In this document: piece by piece, positions 7,659 to 16,394 of the stretch
Layout of the letters: every line of letters starts with the position of its first letter
How positions within the stretch are numbered: the stretch's first letter is position 1
Assembly (NCBI GenBank): GCA_023423045.1
Contig: JAFAGA010000023.1
Location: forward strand, 1 to 64,000
DNA from: Bacillota bacterium
GTDB lineage: Bacteria; Bacillota; Clostridia; Lachnospirales; Lachnospiraceae
DNA: 64,000 nt
Reading direction: 5' to 3'
Translations under genes and position numbers: made by a program
The notes under the pieces: generated by a model
Told to the model about the DNA's origin: nothing
The model's database searches: none
Seen by the model: only the letters and a program-made list of their open reading frames with translations

Positions 7659-9156
7659 TTGTTCCATCCCAGGTTGATACTTGTGTCTTCTTGCTTTCCT
7701 CTTCATCAAACCATCTGGTGGTCACACATTTGCTTTCTGTATAGAATCGAATGCCGTCTTTGCCAAGACAATGCAGATCTCCAAAGAAAGAATCCTTATG
7801 TCCTGAGAACGGAAATACTCCCACGGGTACCGGGATACCCACATTAATACCAACCATGCCTCCATGGGTTCTTGCGGAGAATTCCCTTGCGTAGTAGCCA
7901 TTCTGGGTGAAAATAACGGAACCGTTGGCAAAGGGATTATTATTCATAATCTCCAGGCCCTCCTCAAAAGTCTTAACTCTCTTGATACATAATACGGGTC
8001 CGAAGATTTCCGAAGTGCCGATGGACATCTCCTCTGTAACATGATCAAATATGGTCGGTGCCAGATAAAATCCGTTCTCGTATCCCTCAACGACTGCCTC
8101 TCTTCCGTCCAGAATCAGCTCGGCGCCTTCATCGATACCCTTCTGTATCCATTTCAGGATGCTCTGCTTGTGCTTTTGATCAACCACCGGTCCCAGGGTT
8201 GAGCTCTTGTCATATGCCGGTCCCAGCTTCAGGCCCTTGGAAAGCTCTACCAGCTTTGCAACCAATGCATCCGCAATTTCTTCCTCTGCAACAACTACCG
8301 GCAATGCCATGCAGCGTTCGCCAGCACAGCCAAAGGCGGAATTGATAATTCCGGCCGCGGTGCGGTCTACGGGCGCATCCTTCAGCACCAGCGCATGATT
8401 TTTTGCCTCACATAATGCCTGTACCCGTTTGCCATGTTCCGCTGCCACAGAGTAGATATGCTTTCCGACTGATGTTGATCCCACGAAAGAGATTCCTTTC
8501 ACATCGGGATGCGTCAGGAAGATTTCCGCTTCCTTCCTGCTGCAGGTCACAATATTAAGCACTCCGTCCGGCAGCCCTGCTTCCTTATAAAGCTCTGCAA
8601 ATCGCAATGCCGTCCTGGGTGTAGAGCTGGACACCTTTAATACAATGGTGTTACCTGCTGCGATGCACATAGGCGCCATCCAGCCCATGGGAATCATTGC
8701 AGGGAAATTAAAGGGTACGATTCCTGCGAATACACCGATGGATTCACGATATAATACGGTATCAAAGCCTGAGGATGCATTCATCAGGGCTTCTCCGAGA
8801 ATCAGGCTGGGTGCGGAACAGGACAGCTCCGTACCTTCCTTTGCCTTGAGCACATCTCCCATGGCCTCTTCCCATACCTTGCCGTGCTCCTGTGCTACCA
8901 GGTAGGTTAATTCCTCCATATGTTCTTCCAGCAGATTGCGCAGCTTATATAACACCTGCACACGTTTCACCACCGGGATTTTGGACCAGCTTTTGTATGC
9001 TTCTTTCGCAATCCCGATTACCTCTTCCACCTCTTCGGCTGTACAGCAGGGAACCATGGCGGTTACCTCACCCGTACTTGGATTATATACTTCATTGTAT
9101 TTTTCTGTCCTTGATTCCTTATATTGACCACCTGCAAAATATTTTAACTTTTCCAT
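7654..9156 (-). CDS. iolA: Malonate-semialdehyde dehydrogenase (acylating)
   Basis: 500-residue CoA-dependent aldehyde dehydrogenase of the methylmalonate/malonate-semialdehyde class. It oxidises malonate semialdehyde from inositol breakdown to acetyl-CoA and CO2 with NAD and CoA. The nucleophilic Cys lies in FGCAGERCMALPVVV and the Rossmann motif in SFVGSTSVGKHIY; the GIVPFNFPAMIPMGW block is typical of MmsA/IolA. Start: ATG at 9156 (MEKLKYFAGG) after GGAGGTAGGA; a longer frame exists but lacks an RBS. Last gene of the iolJ-C-B-D-E-A operon, 39 bases after iolE. The operon context makes IolA much likelier than a valine-pathway MmsA. Confidence 0.95.
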   Translation of the reverse strand: MEKLKYFAGGQYKESRTEKYNEVYNPSTGEVTAMVPCCTAEEVEEVIGIAKEAYKSWSKIPVVKRVQVLYKLRNLLEEHMEELTYLVAQEHGKVWEEAMGDVLKAKEGTELSCSAPSLILGEALMNASSGFDTVLYRESIGVFAGIVPFNFPAMIPMGWMAPMCIAAGNTIVLKVSSSTPRTALRFAELYKEAGLPDGVLNIVTCSRKEAEIFLTHPDVKGISFVGSTSVGKHIYSVAAEHGKRVQALCEAKNHALVLKDAPVDRTAAGIINSAFGCAGERCMALPVVVAEEEIADALVAKLVELSKGLKLGPAYDKSSTLGPVVDQKHKQSILKWIQKGIDEGAELILDGREAVVEGYENGFYLAPTIFDHVTEEMSIGTSEIFGPVLCIKRVKTFEEGLEIMNNNPFANGSVIFTQNGYYAREFSARTHGGMVGINVGIPVPVGVFPFSGHKDSFFGDLHCLGKDGIRFYTESKCVTTRWFDEEESKKTQVSTWDGTI

Positions 9157-9195
9157 TCCTACCTCCATCTGCCAACTTGACGGCATATAACTATT

Positions 9196-10092
9196 TTATA
9201 TATGAATCATATCTCTGATATAACCTCTGGCCATTTTAGCGTACTTGAAGGGATTTGCTTTTGCCGGATCCTGCTCCGCCTCAACCAAAAGCCATCCTTC
9301 ATAGCCGCTCTTCGCCAGTTCTTCAAATATGGACTTGAAATCGACACAACCGTCACCGGGCACCGTGAAGGTTCCCTCTCTGACCGCCTTTAAGAAGGAC
9401 CATCTGCCCTCGGTAACCCTCTTCAATACCTCAGGTCTTACATCCTTCAAATGTACATGGCCGATCCGATCCGGATATTTTTGCAATATGGTTAAAGGGT
9501 TCTCACCGGAGAAGGTAAAATGCCCTGAATCGTAGCATAAAAATACCAGGTCCTTATCCGTATGATCCAGCATGTACTCTGTCTCTTCAATGGTCTGCAC
9601 GCCGGTTCCCATATGGTGATGGAAGCAGAGCTTAAATCCCCGGTCCCTTGCCACCTTCCCAAGTCTGTTCAATCCTTCGCAAAGCAGCGCCCATTCTTCC
9701 TGTGTAAAGTGTACCTTATGATCAAAGATAGATAATCCCTCATCGCCCTGTACCGAATAGCTCTGCTCCGACACATTGATCCGGTCCGCACCCAATGCTT
9801 CCAGATAATCCAGTTCCTTCAGGAAATTCTCTTCTGTCTCTTCGTAAGGTTTGGTTGCTAAAAAGGAAGAAAACCACTTGCTTGCAATTCTCATTCCCCT
9901 GAGATCCAAAGCCTCTTTTAATACCGCCGTATCCTTAGGATATTTATTGCCAACCTCACAGCCTGTGAAGCCTGCCAGAGCCATCTCACTGATACATTGC
10001 TCAAAAGTATTTTCTCCTCCTAAAGCCGGCATGTCGTCGTTCGTCCAGCCTATGGGTGCAATTCCAAGCTTAATCTTGTCTTTGTTCATCAT
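9196..10092 (-). CDS. iolE: Myo-inosose-2 dehydratase
   Basis: 298-residue xylose-isomerase-like TIM barrel. It dehydrates scyllo-inosose to 3D-(3,5/4)-trihydroxycyclohexane-1,2-dione. IolE signatures are KLGIAPIGWTNDDMP at the N-terminus, SKWFSSFLA, NVSEQSYSVQGD, and metal-site residues in CFHHHMGTGVQ, YDSGHF and HLKDV. The start is one of two adjacent ATGs (10092 or 10089), both after GGGAGGCTATA. A GC-rich hairpin GCCGC-AGAA-GCGGC sits immediately before the RBS. It lies between iolD and iolA in the operon. Confidence 0.95.
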   Translation of the reverse strand: MMNKDKIKLGIAPIGWTNDDMPALGGENTFEQCISEMALAGFTGCEVGNKYPKDTAVLKEALDLRGMRIASKWFSSFLATKPYEETEENFLKELDYLEALGADRINVSEQSYSVQGDEGLSIFDHKVHFTQEEWALLCEGLNRLGKVARDRGFKLCFHHHMGTGVQTIEETEYMLDHTDKDLVFLCYDSGHFTFSGENPLTILQKYPDRIGHVHLKDVRPEVLKRVTEGRWSFLKAVREGTFTVPGDGCVDFKSIFEELAKSGYEGWLLVEAEQDPAKANPFKYAKMARGYIRDMIHI

Positions 10093-10188
10093 TATAGCCT
10101 CCCTCTGCCGCTTCTGCGGCACATAAAATATATTAAAATATATATGGTACAGTTTTGCCCTCGGCACCCTGTCTCCATTTTACCAGCT

Positions 10189-12120
10189 CTAGTACATTCT
10201 TGCCTGTTTCAAATGCTCCGTCCGATCCTGATACGCCTCTTTTATCTTCTCATTGGTATCGCTGTCTCCGATACCGACATGCCACCAGGAGCCGTATCCG
10301 TCGGTCATGGATTTCGGCAGCACTTTAATGTCAATGAGAACACTGCTGTCCGCCTGCTTTGCTGCTTCTATTGCCTCTCTTAACTCCTCCTGCGTCTTAG
10401 CGGTATAGGTCGTCATTCCATAACCCTTACCGATCATGGCAAAATCCGTTTCCATCAGTCTTCCATTTTGCTTTCCGCTCTCCTTGTCCCGATAACGGAA
10501 CATGGTGGCAAGACTTCCGATCCCTTTGCTCATCTGCAGATTATTAATACAGCCAAAGCCGCAGTTGTCAAATAAGAGCACTGTTATTTTTTTATCTTCC
10601 TGCAGGGCAGTTGCGATCTCAGAATGCATCATCATAAAGGAACCGTCACCCACCATGGCATAACAGGCCCGCTCCGGCTCGGCCAGCTTGGCTCCCAGGG
10701 TTGCCGCAATCTCGTAACCCATGCAGGAATATCCGTATTCCATGTGATAAGAATCCTTTGCCTGCGTGGTCCACATTCTCTGAAGATCACCGGGCAGGCT
10801 TCCCGAGGAACCGACCACAATCGCATCCGGCTCAATCAGCTCACGGATGATTCCGATGGCAGTTGTCTGCGCCAATCTTCCTCCGGTTGTTTGCACAAAT
10901 TCCTCTTCTACGCCCTCTTCCTTGGCCTGAACCAGGGATTTGTAATTGCTGTCGTAGCTGAGTGTGGTTAAGAACTTCATTTCCTTCTCCCAACCCTCTT
11001 TCGCAATCCGAATCTCATTCTCATAGGAGGTTCTGTATCCGGTATTCTCCAGCTGAGACAGGATTATCTCCAAGCCTGCTTTGGCATCTGCGACTACAGG
11101 GAAGGCATCCAGCTTCTGCGCATGATAAGAGGATACATTCAACAACAGAAATTCCACCTCAGGATTGCGGAATAATTCCTTTGAGCCGGTGGTAAAATCG
11201 GTCAATCTCGTGCCGACACCAATAATCAGATCTGCCTGGGAAGCAATGCTGTTGGCCGCCGCATTGCCGGTCACCCCTACTCCGCCAAGATTGTACGGAT
11301 GGGAAGAAACAATTGCGCTTTTTCCTGATTGGGTTTCTCCGAAGGGAATCTTATATTTCTCACAAAACTCCATCAGCTTCTTTCCTGCTTCGGAATAACG
11401 CACACCACCGCCCACAATAACCATGGGCTTTTTCTTGCGCAGGATCAGTCCGACGGCTTCCTTCACCTCGTCCACATCCGGCTGTATTCTGGAGATACGG
11501 TGAACCCTCTTTTGAAAGAAATAATCAGGAAATGCAAAGGCTTCGCCCTGAACATCCTGAGGCAGGCTGATACAAACACCGCCCGCTTTCTCGGGATCAG
11601 TCAAAACTCTCATGGCACCCAGCATCGCTGTCATCAGCTGCTCCGGACGGTTGACTCTGTCCCAGTATCTGGATACCGGGCGGAATGCATCGCTGGTGGA
11701 GATAGACGCATCGTGAAACTGCTCAATCTGCTGAAGCACCGGATCCGGCTGCCTGGTGGAGAAGGTATCTCCGGTAAATACTAATAAAGGCACATTGTTG
11801 GCTGTAGCATCTGCTACCGCTGTTACCATATTGGCTGCTCCCGGCCCGATGGAAGAGGCACAGGCAATGATTCTTCTGCGGTTACTCTGCTTTGCAAAGC
11901 CTGCCGCCGCATGGGCCATTCCCTGCTCATTACGGCCCTGATATACTCTCAGACTCCCGGGATTTTCCTCTAATGCCTGCCCCAGACCGCATACAATGCC
12001 GTGTCCAAAGATTGTAAAGACCCCGTCTACAAATTTTTCTTCTTTGCCATCCAGGCTTACATACTGATTATCCAGAAATTTTACTAAAGCCTGCCCGACT
12101 GTCATCATTAACCTTCCCAT
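10189..12120 (-). CDS. iolD: 3D-(3,5/4)-trihydroxycyclohexane-1,2-dione acylhydrolase
   Basis: 643-residue thiamine-diphosphate enzyme that opens the inositol ring, converting the trihydroxycyclohexane dione to 5-deoxy-D-glucuronate. The N-terminal PYR domain has FTIFGHGIVCGLGQAL and the catalytic-Glu region YQGRNEQGMAHAAAGFA. The C-terminal ThDP domain has MVGDGSFMM with the downstream NCGFG (GDG...N signature, about 500-540). Start: ATG at 12120 after AGGAGGAAGGAT. It follows iolB by 14 bases. The family resembles acetolactate synthase, but ADTFSTRQPDPVLQQIEQ-like and FFRPVSRYWDR-like segments are IolD-specific. Confidence 0.96.
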   Translation of the reverse strand: MGRLMMTVGQALVKFLDNQYVSLDGKEEKFVDGVFTIFGHGIVCGLGQALEENPGSLRVYQGRNEQGMAHAAAGFAKQSNRRRIIACASSIGPGAANMVTAVADATANNVPLLVFTGDTFSTRQPDPVLQQIEQFHDASISTSDAFRPVSRYWDRVNRPEQLMTAMLGAMRVLTDPEKAGGVCISLPQDVQGEAFAFPDYFFQKRVHRISRIQPDVDEVKEAVGLILRKKKPMVIVGGGVRYSEAGKKLMEFCEKYKIPFGETQSGKSAIVSSHPYNLGGVGVTGNAAANSIASQADLIIGVGTRLTDFTTGSKELFRNPEVEFLLLNVSSYHAQKLDAFPVVADAKAGLEIILSQLENTGYRTSYENEIRIAKEGWEKEMKFLTTLSYDSNYKSLVQAKEEGVEEEFVQTTGGRLAQTTAIGIIRELIEPDAIVVGSSGSLPGDLQRMWTTQAKDSYHMEYGYSCMGYEIAATLGAKLAEPERACYAMVGDGSFMMMHSEIATALQEDKKITVLLFDNCGFGCINNLQMSKGIGSLATMFRYRDKESGKQNGRLMETDFAMIGKGYGMTTYTAKTQEELREAIEAAKQADSSVLIDIKVLPKSMTDGYGSWWHVGIGDSDTNEKIKEAYQDRTEHLKQARMY

Positions 12121-12134
12121 ATCCTTCCTCCTGT

Positions 12135-12899
12135 CTACATCTCTAATAACCATTCATGTGCCGGATCGTTATCTCTTGTGGTCCAGGGATTCTGATCCAG
12201 ATGACGTATCATCCAGCAATAATACATATTGTATCCAGGTGCCGATGTCTGGGGGTGGGTCAGTCCGCCGGGAATTGCGGCGGCACTTCCATCCGTCACC
12301 TTATATGCCATATCACCGATAAAACAAGCGCCAAAGCCCTGGGGCTTATCGAACTTGTAATAATAAACCTCCGGCTGCTCATGGCTATGGGGGATATAGC
12401 TGGACCAGCGGCCGGGTTTGGTAATCACTTCTCCAAGAACCATATTGGAATAAGGCGCCGTCTTATAATCGAAGATGGTAAGCACCTCCCGCTTGGCGGT
12501 TCCTTCCCACTGATTCTCGCCCATCAATTCTATTTTGCAATCCTCGGGCTTATAAAACCATCCTGTGAAAAGTTTTTCATTGTAGGTTGCCTGCACCAGA
12601 ATCTCACTGGCCTGTCTGGCATAGATAACCACCTTGTTTTCCTTGCATACATGAAGGCAATAAGGAGCTTCGGTAAACACATCTTTTCTCTCCGCCCGGT
12701 CCGTTCCGGATTCCCAGCGGTATTCCACCGAGCCGCTTAACAGCAGCAATGCCATCTCTTTATCACTTTCATAGAATTCGTATTTCTGTCCTTTTTTCAT
12801 CTGAAAAACGGTGATATCCATCAGCATTTCCCTATTAATTCCGTCAATTCTGGATACCACCTTTTTGCCATCCGCATTAAATGCCAGATAATTCAACAT
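12135..12899 (-). CDS. iolB: 5-deoxy-glucuronate isomerase
   Basis: 254-residue cupin-type isomerase that converts 5-deoxy-D-glucuronate to 2-deoxy-5-keto-D-gluconate, the step between IolD and IolC. Metal-ligand signature: WSSYIPHSHEQPEVYYYKF, with the second His in GGLTHPQTSAPGYNMYY. Start: ATG at 12899 after GGAGGATTTGT. Length matches the family (about 250-270). It lies 63 bases downstream of iolC. Confidence 0.96.
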   Translation of the reverse strand: MLNYLAFNADGKKVVSRIDGINREMLMDITVFQMKKGQKYEFYESDKEMALLLLSGSVEYRWESGTDRAERKDVFTEAPYCLHVCKENKVVIYARQASEILVQATYNEKLFTGWFYKPEDCKIELMGENQWEGTAKREVLTIFDYKTAPYSNMVLGEVITKPGRWSSYIPHSHEQPEVYYYKFDKPQGFGACFIGDMAYKVTDGSAAAIPGGLTHPQTSAPGYNMYYCWMIRHLDQNPWTTRDNDPAHEWLLEM

Positions 12900-12962
12900 A
12901 CAAATCCTCCATTTCAACAAAAATTCAAATTAATGTAACCGTTCAGCCAGGTCCGGTATCCT

Positions 12963-13979
12963 TTATGCTCTTACAATCATGTCTCCGTATTTTTCTTTGC
13001 TCTCCCTGATAAAGTCCCTGACCTTCTCTACGGAGGGCATATCCTCCGAACAGGCATGGCTGGCCACCAGCAACGCTGCAGACGCACTTCCGAATTCCAG
13101 ACAATCGAAAATCTCCCAGCCTTCCAGCAAGCCATGCAGAAATGCGGAGGCATATCCATCGCCGCCCCCAAAGGACTTCAGCAATTTAACAGGGAAGGGC
13201 TTTATTCCGTAATGGCTGCCGTCATTGGTATAAGCGGTGGAGCCTTCTTTGCCGTGCTTTATCACTACTACCTTTGCTCCATGGCGATGCCAGTAAGCCG
13301 CCGTCTCCTGATCCGTAGCACGGGGTGCCACCAGCCTCTGAGTCAGGTCAAACTCCTCCCTGGAGCCAAGGATGATGTCACTGCATGCCGCCACTGTGGA
13401 GTAGTAGATCGCAATTTCATCTTCATTCTTCCAGTTGTAGGGACGGTAATCAATATCAAATATAATTACCGTTTGATGCTTCTTCGCCAGATACATCGCT
13501 TTCAATGCCGCTTCCCTGCTGGGGCTGGCAGCAAGTGCAGTACCGGAGATCAGAATCGCTTTCGCCTGCCTGATGTATTCCTCATCGATATCGGACACCT
13601 CCAGCTGTAAATCCGCAATTTCATTCCGATACATCAGAATGCTGCTCTGTGTTTCACTGAGTATCTCAGTAAAAGTGAGGCCCAGCTTCTCCCCATTGCG
13701 GCATCTGCTGATATGAGAGGTATCAATCCCTTCCTTCTCAAAATAATTCACAACAAAATCACCGAATTGATCCGCTGATACCTTGGCGATAAAGCCCACT
13801 TTTCTTCCGAGCCTTGCCATCCCCACTGCTATATTAGCGGGTGATCCGCCCAAATACTTCTTAAAGGTGGTACTCTCCGAAAGCGGCTTATAATAATCTA
13901 CGGGATTAAAATCAATTGCAATTCTCCCGATGGGTACAATATCAAGGGGTCTGTTCTTATCAAACTCTATGTATCCCAT
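12963..13979 (-). CDS. iolC: 5-dehydro-2-deoxygluconokinase
   Basis: 338-residue ribokinase/PfkB-family kinase that phosphorylates 2-deoxy-5-keto-gluconate to the 6-phosphate. The N-terminal signature is KKYLGGSPANIAVGMARLG; the C-terminal catalytic motif reads GGGDGYASAF, with the catalytic Asp kept where many PfkB kinases read GAGD. Start: ATG at 13979 (MGYIEFDKNRPLDIVPIGRIAID) after GGAGGTAAGGTA. Only 4 bases separate it from the iolJ stop, indicating tight coupling. Confidence 0.95.
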   Translation of the reverse strand: MGYIEFDKNRPLDIVPIGRIAIDFNPVDYYKPLSESTTFKKYLGGSPANIAVGMARLGRKVGFIAKVSADQFGDFVVNYFEKEGIDTSHISRCRNGEKLGLTFTEILSETQSSILMYRNEIADLQLEVSDIDEEYIRQAKAILISGTALAASPSREAALKAMYLAKKHQTVIIFDIDYRPYNWKNEDEIAIYYSTVAACSDIILGSREEFDLTQRLVAPRATDQETAAYWHRHGAKVVVIKHGKEGSTAYTNDGSHYGIKPFPVKLLKSFGGGDGYASAFLHGLLEGWEIFDCLEFGSASAALLVASHACSEDMPSVEKVRDFIRESKEKYGDMIVRA

Positions 13980-13983
13980 TACC

Positions 13984-14832
13984 TTACCTCCATGCTTTAT
14001 TATTACTTCCAAATATATTGATATGCTCCGCAACATTCTCCCTCATACCTCGGGTTAAAGCGGAACTAAGCTTAAAATAATCTCTTCTGTCCTCTTTGCA
14101 GTACTCTCTCGCAGCCCCCTCAACAGATAAGAAGTTGGCTGTTGCTATATTAATCTTACGTATTCCCAGCTTGATGCAATGTCTGAAATCCTCACCGCTG
14201 ATTCCGGAGCCTCCATGCAGGACCAGGGGAACCGCTACCTTCTTCCTTGTTTCCTCCAAAAGAGAAAAGTTAAGCTTCGGCTCCTTCTTATATAAACCAT
14301 GGGCATTCCCGATGGACAGGGCAACCGCATCAATTCCGGTGCTTTCATACAGCCTCTGTACCTCCTGAGGATCGGAGAAATACATCTTGTTATCTGTGGA
14401 TCCGTCCTCACTGCCGGCCAGCTGTCCAACCTCCGCCTCTACAGAGGCTCCGTAACAATCAGCCATCGCCTTCACTTTTGTTGTGAGTTCTATATTCTGC
14501 TCCAGGGGCAGATGGGAAGCATCGATCATAACCGAAGTAAATCCCAGCTTCAGAGCCTCCTCTATGGTCGGAATGTCCAAACCATGATCAAAATGAACGG
14601 CTACAGGAACAGACGCATGCTTTGCCGCCGCAAGCATCATAGGTCCGAACAGGTAAAGGGGGGAGTAGGGAAGCCTTACCTGGGCCACCTGCAAAATAAT
14701 CGGAGAGGAGCAGCTTTCCGCCGCCTCTATTGCGCCCATTACCATCTCCATATTGGCAACACTGAAGGCACCTACACCGTAATCCTCCTGCTCCGCTCTG
14801 GATAAAACTGTTTTCAAACTAACTAGTGACAC
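13984..14832 (-). CDS. iolJ: Class II aldolase, 2-deoxy-5-keto-gluconate-6-phosphate aldolase
   Basis: 282-residue class II (zinc) fructose-bisphosphate-aldolase-family protein and first gene of the iol operon. It cleaves DKG-6-phosphate to DHAP and malonate semialdehyde. Zn-site and catalytic motifs: VAVHFDHGLD, SVMIDASHLPLEQNI, EAEVGQLAGSEDG, LVLHGGSGI. The start is ambiguous: GTG at 14832 has AAAGGTGAG at good spacing, while an in-frame GTG at 14844 overlaps that RBS. The family also includes FBP and tagatose-bisphosphate aldolases. The IolJ role is inferred from its place in an otherwise complete inositol operon. Confidence 0.87.
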   Translation of the reverse strand: MSLVSLKTVLSRAEQEDYGVGAFSVANMEMVMGAIEAAESCSSPIILQVAQVRLPYSPLYLFGPMMLAAAKHASVPVAVHFDHGLDIPTIEEALKLGFTSVMIDASHLPLEQNIELTTKVKAMADCYGASVEAEVGQLAGSEDGSTDNKMYFSDPQEVQRLYESTGIDAVALSIGNAHGLYKKEPKLNFSLLEETRKKVAVPLVLHGGSGISGEDFRHCIKLGIRKINIATANFLSVEGAAREYCKEDRRDYFKLSSALTRGMRENVAEHINIFGSNNKAWR

Positions 14833-14863
14833 TCTTACACTCACCTTTCTTTCGAAATCATAA

Positions 14864-14933
14864 TTCTGTGATTGATCACAGGGTTATGATTTAATTACAA
14901 TTCTGTGATTTATACAGGATCGTGATCTAATTA
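14864..14933 (-). promoter_or_regulatory. Cluster of four operator-like repeats in front of iolJ
   Basis: Four related motifs occur on the minus strand: TAATTAGATCACGA (14920-14933), TATAAATCACAGAA (14901-14914), TAATTAAATCATAA (14884-14897) and TGATCAATCACAGAA (14864-14878). A fifth copy, TAATCAAATCATGT, overlaps the -10 box of iolG at 16341-16354, also in the direction of transcription. The sharing between the two iol promoters points to the DeoR-type regulator at 15193-15972 as the binder. The operon promoter itself is unclear: TTGACT at 14994-14999 is a possible -35 but the matching -10 is poor. Confidence 0.55.
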
Positions 14934-15012
14934 CAGGAATATAATTGTAACTTACTAATCTTTTAATAATAAGTTACCACATATGTCACTATTAGTCAAT
15001 TATCAAAAAGTT

Positions 15013-15184
15013 TATAACAGTTCAGCCCATCAGATCATATCTCCCTTTTGCGCTGATCCGGCCAATGTAACCTTCTGAAGTCACAGAAGGTTACATACGT
15101 GCTTCTTGTGAAGCGAAGCGTTCTGAACGCACGAAGGAAAGGCAAGTAAAAGGGAGATATGATCTGATGGGCTGGACTATTATA
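15013..15184. repeat. Long-stem structured element, copy A
   Basis: A 172-base element between the regulator stop codon (15193) and the iol operon promoter region. The outer arms 15013-15049 and 15148-15184 are complementary over 37 positions, 27 of them (15023-15049) perfectly. The interior holds a perfect 12-bp hairpin ATGTAACCTTCT/AGAAGGTTACAT with an 8-base loop, GCTTC-TTGT-GAAGC, and GCGTT-CTG-AACGC, then GAAGGAAAGGCAAGT. The 97-base core 15055-15151 is 85/97 identical to copy B (16060-16156). No gene of useful length lies inside. Together with the operator region it accounts for the 14833-15192 gap. Confidence 0.85.
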
Positions 15185-15192
15185 GACCCCTT

Positions 15193-15972
15193 CTACTCTT
15201 CATCAGATATCGGTGTGACTAAGGCCTTCACATTCTTCTTCTCCAGCAGGGAGAGCAGACTTGGATTAACATTCTCATCGACGATCACCTTGTCCATCTC
15301 CGCAATATCAGCATAGGTCAGCATCCCGCTCTTTCCGTATTTGGAGGAATCAATCATCAGATATGCCTTCTCACTCCCGGAAATGGCCGCCTTCTTAATC
15401 TCGTACTCCAGGGGTGAGGCATTGGTGACCATGCCGCTGTGGGCAATTCCCGAAGAAGCCATGAATGCCTTTCTTATATTATACTTTTCCAGGGCACGCA
15501 CCGTATCCGCGGAGGCAAAGGAATTCGTCTTTCTTTCCAGCGTTCCGGGCAAGGATATCACATTGATATTCGGCATCGCCACTGCCCTGTTTATGGCATT
15601 CAGATTATTGGTAATGACCGTGACCGAGTTGCAGTCTGACAGATAATCTACCATATACATGGTTGTTGTCCCGGAATCGATATAGATAATATCCCCGTCC
15701 TCAACAAGACCTGCCGCGGCTTTTCCCACGGAGATTTTGCCCCGGATGTTCTTCGCCTGCCGCTCTTCAAAGGGAACAAGATTACCCTTCTGGTTACTGC
15801 AGACGCCTCCGTATACCTTACGAATCACTCCCTTGCTTACAAGCTGGGCAACATCCAGACGGACTGTATTCATCGATATTCCAAATTTACTGCGCAGGTC
15901 CTCCATGGACACCAGATCATGCTCCAATATATACTGTTCCATCTGCTTGATTCGAATTGACTTCATTCCCAT
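15193..15972 (-). CDS. iolR: DeoR/GlpR-family regulator, probable inositol repressor
   Basis: 259-residue DeoR-family protein. The N-terminal winged helix (residues about 4-58) contains MEDLRSKFGISMNTVRLDVAQL...GVIRKVYGG, and the C-terminal sugar-phosphate sensor domain contains DIIYIDSGTTTMYM and VITNNLNAINRA. IolR of inositol operons belongs to this family and is released by a phosphorylated pathway intermediate. Position between the iolJCBDEA operon and divergent iolG, plus motifs shared by both promoters, supports that role; the symbol is given on context. Start: ATG at 15972 after GGAGGTTATGTA. It is tightly flanked on both sides by the long-stem elements at 15013-15184 and 16010-16197. 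Confidence 0.85.
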   Translation of the reverse strand: MGMKSIRIKQMEQYILEHDLVSMEDLRSKFGISMNTVRLDVAQLVSKGVIRKVYGGVCSNQKGNLVPFEERQAKNIRGKISVGKAAAGLVEDGDIIYIDSGTTTMYMVDYLSDCNSVTVITNNLNAINRAVAMPNINVISLPGTLERKTNSFASADTVRALEKYNIRKAFMASSGIAHSGMVTNASPLEYEIKKAAISGSEKAYLMIDSSKYGKSGMLTYADIAEMDKVIVDENVNPSLLSLLEKKNVKALVTPISDEE

Positions 15973-16009
15973 TACATAACCTCCGTTATCAAATCTGCCA
16001 TCATAATAA

Positions 16010-16197
16010 TTAGCCGTAGCAATTCAGCCCAGGGTATTCTGGCATCCCCTTTTTATGCAGATCTGGCCAATGTAACCTTCTTTATCTACAGAAGGTTACA
16101 TTTGGGCATCTTGTGAAGCGGAGCGTTCTGAACGCACGAAGGAAAAGCAAGTAAAAAGGAGATGCCAGAATACCCTGGGCTGAACTGCTACGACTAA
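16010..16197. repeat. Long-stem structured element, copy B
   Basis: A 188-base element directly upstream of the regulator gene and in the same orientation as copy A. The arms 16010-16055 and 16152-16197 are complementary over 46 positions with three mismatches. The core carries the same 12-bp ATGTAACCTTCT hairpin but a different 8-base loop, a partly mismatched second hairpin and the same GCGTT-CTG-AACGC hairpin. The distal stem ends (TTCAGCCCA/TGGGCTGAA) are shared with copy A, but the middle of the stem is unrelated. The rest of the 15973-16394 gap holds the iolG promoter. Confidence 0.85.
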
Positions 16198-16315
16198 AGC
16201 GGTGCTTTTTGACACCTTAATCATAATATTACCATATCGGGATAAGAAATCAATCTATTTTGATCACCTTTCGTATATTTTGATATATCTTGTGTATATT
16301 TTTGTTATGTTTTAG

Positions 16316-16344
16316 TTGTGTTAAGCCACAGATCATGCTATAAT
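16316..16344 (+). promoter_or_regulatory. iolG promoter
   Basis: -35 TTGTGT (16316-16321), 17-base spacer, perfect -10 TATAAT (16339-16344). The operator-like TAATCAAATCATGT starts inside the -10, which fits repression by blocking RNA polymerase. Confidence 0.75.
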
Positions 16345-16394
16345 CAAATCATGTTAACAAAAATATTCTAATTCAAATGAAAGGATATGAAATC

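Noticed and set aside
13984..14832. Glycolytic fructose-bisphosphate aldolase
   Set aside because: The fold is shared, but the gene is first in an otherwise complete inositol operon lacking another aldolase, so IolJ is the better call.
15013..15184. Group II intron or transposon end
   Set aside because: No catalytic domain V signature, no reverse transcriptase or transposase gene, and the element is only about 170 bases with closed arms.
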